From Ascaphus truei (lineage: Eukaryota > Chordata > Amphibia > Anura > Ascaphidae), in contig CM071568.1 in assembly GCA_036426205.1 (NCBI GenBank), forward strand, positions 46,020,483-46,084,482: 64,000 nt of DNA. Reading direction: 5' to 3'. Under the pieces are notes generated by a model, which was not told the origin of the DNA, made no database searches, and saw nothing but the letters and a program-made list of their open reading frames with translations. Positions within the stretch are counted from its first letter, which is position 1, and every line of letters begins with the position of its first letter. The translations under genes were made by a program, and so were the position numbers. This document shows positions 23,250 through 34,945 of this stretch, piece by piece.

Positions 23250-24850
23250 TATATTATAAATATATATATCTATATTTAAATATTATCTATATATATATAT
23301 ATATATATCACTATATATATATACATACAGCCTTTAGTTTGCTTCAGATCTAGGAAGAACAGCCCTTCTTACTTGTAAATGTTGATATGTAATACACAGA
23401 TTTGCCTTTGGTGTTTATCCTTTTAGCGTTCCTTTCCAGTTATAAATCTGTCAGCCTTTGTTACTGTCCTGTAGTTGTTCTTGTTCTATTATACTGTCCT
23501 GTAGTGGCATCACTTAAGGAATCATAGCAATGATGAAAAGGTTGAAATGAAACTGCGGTAAATTGTAAATATTGTCCAGTGCAACGTCAGATTTTCCTCC
23601 CGTTGTATTTTAAATGATTACAGGCAGTGTTTAACTTTGATCTAAAACATTTAAAATCAGGACTGATGAAGAGAGACTTTGCCCAGTGCATCTGTTTTTA
23701 ACAACTTGCAGAGATAAAGAGATTGTCAGACATGTATATTTATATATTAAGTGCAGTAGATAATGGCCTACTGACGTGGGCTAGAACAATGAGATTAAGT
23801 GATGTTTAAGGCTTCTGAAATCTTGGATGATGTACTGCAAGAGGAAACAGCTTTTAGCATTTCCAGTCTGAATTATAAACTATACCGTGTTAAATTAGTT
23901 ACGTTTGTCAACTGCAGTAGTTCGTTACAGCTGTAGCAATGAATTCGTTTCAGAAAAAAGACATACAAGTCAAATGCATGTGAAGTTACAACACTGTCTT
24001 TTCCTGTAATGACTTCTTTTTAGATAGTGCTGACATTGTATGCAACTTGCATGTACAGAGTACACATCAATTCTTTGCCCCATAGAGCTTATATTTAGGT
24101 ATTGGGTTGCATGTCATCTCTAATCTATTTCTTTGCCATTGAAGACAGTGGTGTTGCATAGGCTGCTCCTCCTGTGAATGTGTGCTTATATATACATACA
24201 CAGGAGTAGCTGCCTATACATATAACACACACAAGGATACCGCAATCAACTCAGTTGAAAATGAATGATATCTATAGCCAGTGTGTCCCCTCAATGAAAC
24301 AACAGGACTGGCGGTGCTAACAGGGAAAATATATCTCTAATGTGGTGTTTGCAACCTTTAGATCAGTAGGAGATACTTAGATTTACACATTTATGTCTTC
24401 TCTTTCGCCATTTTTTCTACTAATGCAAATGTCCTTAATTACCTGTGAGTTACGGTAAATAGGGGTTCATGCATTTCTTTACATGTCAGCTAGCAGCAGC
24501 ACTCCTATTCTGATGGTTTCCTGTGGTTCAGGCTATTTTGTTCTTATGACTGTCCCGGTTGTGATCCCTTTGGGTACTGTGATCACTTTGGGTGCTGTGT
24601 CCCCTAAGTTTTCATTAAACGCAGGTGCCTTTCTAGTTCGTTGCTTTCTGTAGCATCTTTAGTTTTTGTCTGTTAATTTATAATGTATTTAGGAGGTTTC
24701 TCTGTCTGTTTCCATGTGTGTTATTTTAGTATTTAGATTAGTAGTGTTTTCATTTGAATTAAAATTATTTTTTAATATTTGACACATCTGTCTTTGTATT
24801 TGATATATCTGAGTGCTTCTTAGAGGGATTCTTTGTTATATATATTATAT
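23250..24850. other. Intron, no recognised element
   Basis: AT microsatellite at 23260-23330, otherwise single-copy-looking sequence. I see nothing coding. Confidence 0.5.
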
Positions 24851-25019
24851 TCAACAAGGTCAGTTAGCACTCCCATAAGGCAAAAAAAAAGTTGGTGGTG
24901 CATGCCCCATAAGGATAATGTAAATGTACAATACTGCATAAATCCGGAAATTAAGAGAGAGCACACAGTGTGTTGAAGTATAAAGGTGTACTAGTGAAAA
25001 TAGTACTGTACATCAAAAA

Positions 25020-25060
25020 GACCAACGTTTCAGTCCACGTAAAAGGGACCGTCCTCAGGG
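25020..25060 (-). ncRNA. Hammerhead-ribozyme-type motif in Penelope terminus (core intact)
   Basis: On the minus strand the conserved CUGAGGA (25058 to 25052) is followed by a six-pair stem II (CGGTCC / GGACTG with one G-U), then GAAA (25031 to 25028) and CGTTGGTC. This CUGANGA-stem-GAAA arrangement is the catalytic core of hammerhead ribozymes, known from Penelope-like elements. Stem III is minimal, so activity may need a dimer. Confidence 0.65.
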
Positions 25061-28000
25061 TGATGTATGAGACAAATAACCCACATGCCATTGACACTAG
25101 TATTCTTTATCTACTTTTACTGTGATAACTTTGACACAGTGCTATGGAGGAATTTGTGGATGTAACTGGGATTTTTTCATCTATCCAGATACACTCACAT
25201 ATAGTGAAGCAGAGATTGCAAGTATTAGGTATAAATAATCATTTGAAGATGTCTGCCGGTTTGTCCGGCCCCAGGACATCTATAATGATCAAATTGAAAA
25301 AGAGGGAAGTGGATTTTTATTTACATGGGGTAACCCTTTCTCATTATCATCGGGCGAAGCTTGTACCATGCGGTTTCAGAATAAAAACTATTGGGAGAAA
25401 AAATGGATCAGGATACTTAATAAATGTTCCTTTGATCTCACCATACTGGTGATGGAAAATTCCAGTAAAGAGTTGAGCAAAATCAAAAAGGAGATTGAGT
25501 CCATCTATACCAAACATAGGGGCACCCTGTTTGCTGATTCTGATACCAACTGGACGGACAAAATACAGACGACGATAGATGCTTACCGGGACAAATTGGT
25601 GAAATATAAGAGGTACAAACTTAAGCAGGTTACAGCAGACTATAAAGACTGACGTGTATTGATGGCTGCTGGTAATTGCTGACACCACCCAAGGGAGACC
25701 GGGACAAAAAAAATATTTCTTGAGGTCACAGTGGACAGCCACTATGGGCGCCGCATACAATACCAGTGACACTGATTTATCTGATGCTCAAGGCAGTAAT
25801 CTGGCAGTGTCTTTTTTAGGAGTAGGCCACGCTGGAGGTCAGAAACCCCTCCCCCCCCCCCGCCTCCGATGTTGGCGAATGATCAGGAGAGGTGACAGGA
25901 AATCGCAGATTCCTGCCAAGAGAGTCCAAGAAGGACAGAGGACCAAGGGTCGACCGATGAGACCGTGATATACAACCTTTCTACCCATAAACTCACGCAA
26001 GCTGAGATCAGCATTCTACATAAGGGATTTTTTTTGTTCCTAACCATACTCAAGATCCGTTTCACTGGGAGATGGATCTTTTTAAACTCAACCGACAGCT
26101 TCGACTGAAGGATTTCTTCTGCAGACCGCTGGATGAGACAGTCAACAATGCCACCGGGGACAGTTCTACGAGGAGCAACTTCAAAAACTAAAAGCTCCTT
26201 TGACCCATAGGTCATTAACCACAATGTCTCAACTTTTATGGGGCTACTGGAGAGAGACACACGACAACGGATTGGCAACTATAAAACCAGCTTCAGCAAT
26301 GTCTCGAGGGATGAGCTACGAGCACTTAAGGCTTTACAGGACAATGATAATATAGTGACAAGGGTGGCGGCATAGTCATCATGTCTTATGTTCAGTATAG
26401 AGGTGAAATACTGTGTCAGTTGAACAACATTGAGCAGTATAAGAGCTTAACATCTAGTCCGATTCTTCCTTTACTGAAAGAAATTGGTAAATTCCTGGTA
26501 AATTCCTCACTGAGATGCACCCAATTATGCCTGTCATGTATAAGCTTCCAAAGATCCACAAGCCTATGACGAATCCACCGGGTAGACCGATCATTTCGGC
26601 TAGAGGATCTTTATGCCACCCATTATCCCAATTTGTTGACTTTTATGACACTGATGCAGTGGTATGTTCAAGATGCCACCGACTTCATTAACAAACTGGG
26701 GGCTAGCCGATTGAGCTCAGTTGACACTATCCTAGTAACTATGGATGTGGCTAGCCTTTATTCCAACATTCCTCACGCTGAAAGGATCATTGCTATTGGG
26801 AGACATTTCTGTAGCTTCGTGGTACATGACGGACCACCCCCGGAGTTTATTCTGTTACTTATAGAAGTTATACTAAATAAGAATTTTTTCAAGTTTGAGA
26901 TATGCTTCTATTTACAGGTAACAGGGACGGCCATGGGATCGAACATGGCGCCATCTTATGCAAATCTTTTTATGGACTCTTATGAGCAGGATCACTTCCT
27001 CAATGACGCTCCTTTTTCCAATTGCATTTTACATTGTGATACATCGATGATGTGTTTATGGTCTGGAAGGGGCAAGAAACTGAGCTTTTGTCATTCATTG
27101 CTCATGTGAACAATATACCATGCCCTATTTGCTTTACGGTCAATTACAGCATGACTGATGTCTCATTCCTGGACATGGTGGTCTACAAGGACAATGGTGG
27201 TTTATTCACCAGATTGTTTTATATCAACTGATCGGAACACCCTGATGCATGCGACAAGTCACCATCCACCGCTTTTGAAGTATGGACTTCCGTAATCCCA
27301 GATGTTACGGGTACAAAGGATTACGAGTGACCCAATAGAGCTTGAAGAGGCACTGCAGGAGAGGCTACTGTGCTAAGGATATCAAGGAAGCTTTGTTTAA
27401 AGCACGACTGCCTAACAGGGATGATATACACAGACCAGCTCAAGGAAAAGGCTGACATGAATCGCTTCAAGATCATGAGCACATTCAGCACTGCATCAAG
27501 TCACATTAAACGGAGCGTACAGAGTCACTGGCATACACTTGCCAATGACCGCAAGATTTGCAAGGATTTTGTTGCTTTTTTTGCTATTGGAGGGGTAAGA
27601 ACACAGGCAACCTACTTACAATCTCTGATCCTGTAACAAACTATACACCAACCATGACCTGGTTGGCGAGAAAACCAGGTGTATACAGGTGCCATGGATG
27701 TACAAACTGCCAGTTTCTGCAGACAGGCACGTCTAATGCTCATCCCCACGATCGTAATCCGATTAAAATTAAACATGACCTCAATTGTGAATCCAAATAT
27801 GTAGTATAGTTTATTAAATGCCCTTGTGGGCTTTATTACATTGGCAAGACCATGAGGATGTTGAGGGAGCGAATTGCCATTCACAGAAGCTCAATCAGGA
27901 AAGCACATTTGGGCACAGACTGTGACGAAGATCTTAAATACCAACCGGTGGCGCGGCATTTCAGGAAATACAAGCACAGCCTGGTAACCATGTGTCGTAT

Positions 28001-28884
28001 GCCCATATTTCAGGCACAGGCATCCCCCGTGGGGGTGACAGAAATAAACGATTACTGCAGTTGGTGGCTAAGACTATCTACAAATTCAGGACCATGGCAC
28101 CTAAGGGACTCAACGAAGATTTGGGGTGCTTCCTCTGAAATGGGCGTCCTTTTATCTCACCATGTTCTATGCCTAAATGTCATATCCTGGCCCTATTTGC
28201 TTGTGTTATATAGCACACCAAGGGGGTTATCTCTTGTAGTCACAAAATTGCTCTGGTCACATATTTGGCTAATGTGCTATACACTACTTTGTCCTAATGC
28301 TGCAATAGTGTCTAAATATTTGAGCTCTTGCTACCATTAGGGTGGTCCTGTGGACCGTGACATCATCTGCGCTTCATTATGTCATTTGTATTAGGACTCA
28401 AGCATTTTTTCTCATTTGTTTTAGCACTACACTACCCTAGCACGCCCCCATCCTTTAACTGCTGTCCTCTTGACAGTATTCATTATTGGGCATCCAGCTT
28501 CAGGCATCGCAGAGTCTGGTTGCATGGACCCTGATGCACACGTGCGGCACCATCGTCCAGGCAACTACAGAATGCTGTTTACTATTCAAATAGATGAGTT
28601 GTAAGGAACGATGTCAATAAACAGAGGATGGTATCCATAACAACGCTGATGTCAAGATGGCTGCCTAATATCACTCTACGGGGTCCACACTCCGGTCACG
28701 GTGACGTAATCAATATGGCTGATCATCATTGCATAATGGACATTTTGCCTGTCATATGATGCTGCTGTCTACTGCTTTTTTGTATTTGGTTGATTATTTT
28801 GGGCAGGTCACCAATCACTTGTGGTGATTTTTTTGCACCGTGGTGTGTGTATAATATGGGTTGTGGGTCATTTGTCTCATATAT

Positions 28885-28925
28885 CACCCCGAGGAAGGTC
28901 CCTTTTACGTGGACCGATACATTGG
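28885..28925 (+). ncRNA. Decayed hammerhead-type motif at the other Penelope end
   Basis: This is the plus-strand counterpart of the motif at 25020-25060. Stem II (AGGTCC... GGACC) is kept, but the core is CCGAGGA (28889-28895) and GATA (28916-28919), so two core positions are changed. Confidence 0.6.
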
Positions 28926-28992
28926 TCTTTTTGATGTACTATTTTCACTAATACACCTTTTATACTTCAACACGCTGTGTGCTGTTTCTAGA

Positions 28993-29053
<61 letters not shown>

Positions 29054-29058
<5 letters not shown>

Positions 29059-29587
29059 TATTTCCTCGATTCTAAGACGCACCTTTTATCACATTTAAAC
29101 ATGTATGAAATTGGGATGCATCTTAGAATCGATGTCTCTGAAAAAAACGAGGCTGAAAGGGGCGCTGCTGGATTACCGGGCGGGAAGCCGGAGCCGCCGC
29201 AGCGGGGAGGGCTGCTGGGTTACCCGCAGCTGGTGGAGCAGGTGTTCGAGTCCCTGGAGGAGGGAGTCGCTTACAAGGGAGGCACGGTAGGAGGATGGTG
29301 GAAGGATGCAGCCGGCCGCCATGTGCTGTTACCTGGTTTACCAGTCAATGGGCAGCAGTGGGAACTTGTCCACCACGTTGTCGTCCAGCTGCCCTAGCAC
29401 TCCTCACCAGTCGGAGGTGGTGGGGGGACGAACCACAGGAAGAAATCGCTTGATAAGCAGAGCGACATCGCGATGCAGAAGAACCGGGACAAGGCCAAGA
29501 TTCACATCATGGAGACACAGAAAATTGTAATTAACTCAATGGTGCGTCTTACAATCGATGGCGTCTTAGAATTGAGGAAATACGGTG
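29054..29587. mobile_element. TIR MITE with GC-rich cargo
   Basis: The ends are CACTGTATTTCCTCGATTCT and the inverted AGAATTGAGGAAATACGGTG. Subterminal GACGCACC / GGTGCGTC repeats are present. The interior 29150-29515 is much more GC-rich than the flanks and has coding-like stretches in different frames and strands (see findings). (CA)n precedes it and a TA/CA microsatellite (29588-29785) follows. Confidence 0.8.
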
Positions 29588-29613
29588 TATGTGTGTGTAT
29601 ATGTATATGCGTG

Positions 29614-29655
<42 letters not shown>

Positions 29656-29696
29656 GTATATGTATGTATATGTATATATATATGTATATGTATATG

Positions 29697-29744
<48 letters not shown>

Positions 29745-29747
29745 ACA

Positions 29748-29785
<38 letters not shown>
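29588..29785. repeat. Compound (TA)n/(TATG)n/(CA)n microsatellite
   Basis: Alternating TATATA, TATATG and CACACA tracts give only artefactual Tyr/Ile/Thr/His frames. Confidence 0.95.
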
Positions 29786-29786
<1 letters not shown>

Positions 29787-29789
29787 AGT

Positions 29790-30640
29790 CCGTGCTGATA
29801 GACTTATTTTTGCATTTTTTTTACTTTTTATTTAAAAATCACATGCAACATTTTAATTTTAACACTAAAACAACATTTTAAATAAAATGGAGCAAGACAT
29901 GTCCAGGGAGCAACATGCTAACATATTGTATTAATTAAACTCCTAGGCTTCTGGGGGAAAGGAAGGTTGCTACTTTTAAGATTATACACACACACACACA
30001 CACACACACACAGTGCACGGTACTCACTTCTCCGGACAGCTTTCCCAATATGAGTGTCCACTGGAACGTGACACCGCCTCCCCGCCCCAGTATCGGCGTC
30101 CTTGCGAAACACCCCTTTTTCTCTAACAACCCCACCTCTCTCCCACACCCCCATCACTCTCTCCCCCACACTCAATAATCCCTCAATGCACACTAACCCC
30201 GCCCAATACACATAATAATCACCCCATCTCCTCAATACACATAACGCCTGCCATAACAATACCCATACAATACACAACCCCCTCCCACAATACATATAAC
30301 CTCCAATACACACAATACCCTTCAAATACACACAACCCACCTCCCCCAATAACCAACACACGCCAACAAACACACCTGTCACTTATTGTTAAAACCTGTT
30401 GCTTAACACATAGGCCTAAACTTTTCTGTTCTCTACTGCCTCATTCTATTACTACAGCCATAACCAGCCTCCGAAAATAAAGTGATGCTTATTCTGCAGT
30501 AGGGTTACATATGACAAATCTGCACTCACGCTGTCTCTCTTAAAACAGTCGGTAACTGAAACCCCTTGTAGCCGTCAGCAGGAGTACTAAAAACCTCTTA
30601 AGTTGGAGTTCCCGAGGAAGGTGCCACAGATAAACACATA
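29790..30640. other. Intron with C/A-rich tract
   Basis: 30085-30375 is a C/A-rich low-complexity stretch (CAATACACATAA-like units). Nothing coding is recognised. Confidence 0.5.
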
Positions 30641-30651
30641 GAAAAAATCAT

Positions 30652-30902
30652 AATGAACTTACAATAAGTAAAAGGTGTCGCCAGATCGGGTGACCCCCAG
30701 ACGACGTGCGAAACGCGTAGTGGTCACGTAAGGTTGCTCAGTACATTTTCATTGATTGGTGTCACAGACCGGTAGAGTTCAAGGTGGTTTTTCACTTTAG
30801 TTGACAGACTGCAGTCCGGACGTTTTATATCAGCGGTTCTCACCGTCCTTAAACCTCTGAAATCCTGATGTCGTGACACCTTTTACTTATTGTAAGTTCA
30901 TT
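30652..30902. mobile_element. TIR element with perfect 28 bp inverted ends
   Basis: Arm 30652-30679 (AATGAACTTACAATAAGTAA to GGTGTC) and arm 30875-30902 are exact reverse complements. The interior contains GACGTGCGAAACGCGTAG near 30700, a motif typical of frog Penelope/hammerhead termini. It may therefore be a twin-terminus Penelope fragment and not a DNA transposon. Confidence 0.75.
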
Positions 30903-31227
30903 GTTTTTTATTGTTGTATTTTTACTGAGCCATCAGTGTATTTGTTGATTTTTGTTACTTTTTACCATTTCTTTTTATTGTTTTGGTCCGCTTTTGTGTG
31001 GACTATTTAATTAATACGAATACATTATTTTCAATCTGTCTCCAGTGCGTGCTTCCTGTTTTGTTATTCTTATTCTACCAATAGCTTATTCTTTATAAAT
31101 TCCATTACAAATGGGGAGGGTTACTGTTAATAACTGTTAAAGCTATGTGTATTAAAATGAAAATCTATCACCTTTGTCGCATAGTAGTCTGTTTATACCT
31201 TAGGTGTATATATATATATATAATATA

Positions 31228-31269
<42 letters not shown>

Positions 31270-31726
31270 AAGGTCCCACACGCAAGGACCGAAACTTTGG
31301 AAATGATGTCTTGTTAATAAAATATTCTTTTGACAACCATTTGGAGGCTGCTGCCTCTGATATTCGTCCTCACACGGTATCGATTGAACACGCTTTGACC
31401 TTCTGCTCCTGTGATACCTCTTTCAGATTCCTCCTTTGCTTTTTTCCTCCCATTTTCGTTTTGGGCCTTTCCGTACTTTTCCTCCCCTTTTCTCTCATTA
31501 CTCCTTCTCTTCCCCAACTTTTTTTTCCCTTCTCACTCTCCTTTGCTCCTCATTCCCGCACCCCTTCCCTCCGGCTTCTTTTTCGGTGCCTACTTTTCTA
31601 CTATGTTCTTTTCCCTTTTCTTTTCTTATCCCACCGTCCCCCCCTATCACATATATGTGTGTGTGTATATGTAGGTATATGTATATATATATGTATAGTG
31701 TATATGTGTATATATATATATGTATA

Positions 31727-31792
<66 letters not shown>

Positions 31793-31796
31793 CACA
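30903..31796. other. Intron with AT microsatellites and a Penelope-tail remnant
   Basis: (AT)n runs lie at 31205-31265 and 31735-31788. Between them 31266-31300 reads GAGAAAGGTCCCACACGCAA then GGACCGAAAC, a partial hammerhead-type terminus. 31410-31640 is pyrimidine-rich. Confidence 0.55.
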
Positions 31797-31952
31797 CAGT
31801 GGTCGACAAATCACCAAAAATCAACTCGCCGAACAAAAAAGAAATACTCGCCACCTAGTACCACACGTGTGCTGCTTGGGCCAATAGGAGCTCGCCACGA
31901 TGTTAAATCCACTCGCCCGGGGCGTGCAAATGTATAGGTTTGTCGAACACTG
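31797..31952 (+). mobile_element. TIR MITE (GTCGACAAA type), copy 2
   Basis: It begins CAGTGGTCGACAAATCACC and ends GGTTTGTCGAACACTG. The length is 156 bp. It is flanked by TA microsatellites on both sides. Same family as 20750 and 41643. Confidence 0.85.
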
Positions 31953-32009
31953 TATATATATACACTATTTGGCGTTGTGCGCTGTTTTCTTTTGTTTCCA
32001 CTGTATATA

Positions 32010-32870
32010 TATATTAGACATTATTGAATGCTTTTTGCAGAGGGGGAGCAAAAAAAGAAGGGAGCGGGTGCGACGAGGGTGGTCCCAGAGAGAACACACA
32101 CACATACTCCCCCCCTCTAATGTTACGATTATACCAGCTCCGGCTGGGAGTGCGATCTGGTGATGTCAGCAATGCGATCCGGCAGAGCGGCATGTGCACT
32201 GCAGGCAGGAGGCAGCCGGAGGAGACAGGGAGGGGTGGCGTAGGCCTGGCCGTGAGCCTTTTGCCCTCATTGGCTGACCCGCTCAAGTGACGCGGCCGTC
32301 GCCTGAAGAAAACAATTTCCATGGTCTGTTCTCCGGTCTGCTGCCCTGCAGCTCCAGTCTGTGTGTTCGTCACGCTGGTATGTACATTATAATTGTTGTG
32401 TTGCTATTTGTTTTTGAGCCGCGTGGTGGTGCCCGGCGGCCGCAGTCCACCGTCCGCTTTTGATATAATCACGGCCTAAGAATGATACATTGGGGGGGGG
32501 GGGGGGGCGAGCGATAGGACTGCACTGGTCTGTTTTGGAGCTGCTCTGTAGAGCTCAGCCATGTGGGGGGCGAGGAAACACGCAGGGGCAGAGAGGGATT
32601 GGTTGTGTGCAGATTGCCGCGCCCCCTCAGCAAGCAGGGAAAAAACCTGCAGCTGGGGAAACAGAGGTGCCGGTACTGAGTACCAGACTGTACCAGCACC
32701 AAAAAAAAGCCATATACACACACACGAAACAAGAATTGTATTTGACAAAAAAAGGAAATGTAGAGGATGGGCACTAGTTGAATTTCACACAAAAAGAGAT
32801 TTATTTAGCCAACGTTTCGGCTGACACCGCATCCTTTCTCAAGGTCTTTGCATGCCCTACTTCTCTTTGG
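32010..32870. other. GC-rich intron stretch and short Penelope-type tail
   Basis: 32030-32470 and 32490-32660 are G-rich with a poly-G run at 32491-32507, and several short frames overlap there without homology that I recognise. 32795-32850 reads, in antisense, CTTGAGAAAGGATGCGG... CAGCCGAAACGTTGG, another hammerhead-type terminus. Confidence 0.45.
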
Positions 32871-34945
32871 ATGTCTTGGACTACAGCAGGTCTCACCTGG
32901 GCTTAGGAGCACTGGTATTTGTATTCAAGTTTTTTGTTTATTTTTGTAGTATCACAAATACATTGCCAGTATTTTAGAGGACAAAATGAAATATTTGAGA
33001 GAATTACATTTTCCATTATTTTAAAGATGAAAGCTTGAACATAGAACAGATCAACATTAAAATAAGCAACTTCTAAGTGCAATTCCCTAAAAAGCATAAC
33101 TTTTGTGATCTTTCCCTCCTTGCTTTTAATGCAATGATAATGCGTCACTAGTGAAACTGATAAGTTTGGCATGTCTGTCTGTGACTGCCGTCTCACTTAC
33201 TGCTTTTGTCAGCTGGGTCCTTTTTCCGGCAACCCGATATTAAATCCGGAATTAAAATAATAAATAGACCCAAATGGAGTCATAAAAAAAAAAATGAAAA
33301 TAGTTTAATAGAAACAGAACCCAAACCAAATATTGGTCCTGCCATTACCCTCGCCTCTACTCTTCCCGAAGTCAGTGAGCAGATTGACATGTTTCATTCT
33401 AACTAAATTGGTTTATTTGTTGCTGTCATAGATTTATTTCCCCTTCAGACAGACCACTATGACTGATTCTGCAATGTCACCAGAGTATAGTTCTCATGAT
33501 AAACATATCAAGCTGACCAGCTCCGGTAATGTATATGCACTGATGTGTCTAATTGACCCCAGACAAGGGCCACTGCTCATTTTCCTTATTTAAAACTCTT
33601 TGCAATATAATTGTATCCCCCCCCCCCCCCCCCGTTTTCCTTATTCTCAAAGGGAAACTGTCACATGAACTGTATAAGAATGGCATACATGGCTATGGAG
33701 AGGGGGAAGAAATTGATCTGCCATTCATGTAAAATATCTTTGTGCACTTAATTTTACTCATCATTGCAGTCTCTGCTTTAATAATACCTACTGTATTATA
33801 AGCGTAAATATGGCAAACGCAAAAATGTGTTCAAGTTACGAGGTTTAATAAATGTCATTGTGTTTGTTATGCATCAAAAGCATTCTTATTAGATGTGAAA
33901 GTCAGTGAGATGTAGCGGGTACTATAGCATTTGCTGCAATAGCCCCACCTCTTTTTCCATGCGTGACTAAATGCTACACAATGGTCTGTTCTGGCGCATT
34001 GAGTTTCCCCTGCTACAACGTGCCGGCGAGATCCATAATGGCTGCTACATCCGTACTCGTAGCTGGTTGAGGTCTTTGATAATCCATTTTTTTTTATCAT
34101 ATCTCTGGATTTACAAACTCAATCTTTTGCTTTGCAGTGTTGTACATATAAACCAATTCATGTTCCTAATTGGCAATAGTATAAAAATGCAGGGCCGGTG
34201 CCAGGGGTGAGCAGAAGAGGCGACTGCCTCAGGCGGCATTTTCCTAGGGCAGCATTTTCTGTGCCTCCTTACGTTTCTGGCACAAAAAATGCCGGCTTGA
34301 TCGTGGTACTACCGGTGCCTCTGTAATCTCTGGCATCTCCTAATGATACCACGTAGCAGAAGGAGATGCCAGCTGGGCAAGATAAGAGGCTCCGCTTTCT
34401 CTTGGGATGCCTGAATTTCGGCCTGCCACCCATGCAAAAAATTATGTTGTACAAGGTAAATATATTTAGTGCATTTTAGGACCTGAAAACAGCAAAATAT
34501 TTCATGGTCATCAACCTGAAACCTGTGTTTTAAAGTATAATATAGCTATTTTATTTTTACTAAATTGGGTTGGACAAACCTCAACAGAGAAGTGTATCAC
34601 GCCAACTTTGAATAACTGTTCCCTCCATACTTTGTCACTGAATAGGAAAGAGCAGTATTATTACCCAACAGACAATAGAAAGCACATGACCCTCTGGTCC
34701 AACAAACTCCCCTGTCTGCAACATAAATACAAATTCTTCAAAATGATATCCAAATATTTTAGTAGAGATCTAAAAGTCCATTCAGCTCTTTAGAGATGCA
34801 TTAAATCAGGATAGTGCCAGCTAAAATGCTATGCCCAGTTGAATTTCTTGACACAATCTGTCACTTCCTCTGTTATAAATCACATAGATGCAATAGTACA
34901 TTAACAGTTAGTAATAAATAGGAAGGGAATTGCTAGTCTTTAGGC
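32871..34945. other. Intron, no recognised element
   Basis: AT-rich sequence with a poly-C run at 33617-33633. No conserved frames or repeat pairs are visible. Confidence 0.45.

Larger units (their letters stand above)
24860..28990 (+). mobile_element. Penelope-like retroelement (Neptune-type), near complete but disabled
   Basis: The order is an inverted copy of the 3' terminus (24895-25135), a coding region from about 25144 to 28080, then a 3' terminus (28840-28990). Reverse transcriptase signatures are visible: [20 protein letters not shown] near 26540-26600, VTMDVASLYSNIPH near 26735, GTAMGSNMAPSYANLFM near 26930 and the catalytic YIDD at 27040-27051. A GIY-YIG endonuclease motif CGLYYIGKT lies at 27825-27852. 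Several frameshifts and stops (for example TAG at 27807-27809, and a shift between the SYANLFM block and YIDD) disable the copy. RT plus C-terminal GIY-YIG is diagnostic of Penelope-like elements. Confidence 0.9.

Noticed and set aside
28861..29397. 178-codon frame across the Penelope terminus, (CA)n and a MITE
   Set aside because: It joins three unrelated repeats, so it is not a single gene. Only the MITE cargo is worth a look.
29585..29881. Tyr/Ile and Thr/His frames
   Set aside because: Microsatellite translations.
30770..30850. Possible snRNA or structural RNA between the 28 bp inverted ends
   Set aside because: No recognised RNA motif; the end structure is better explained by a mobile element.
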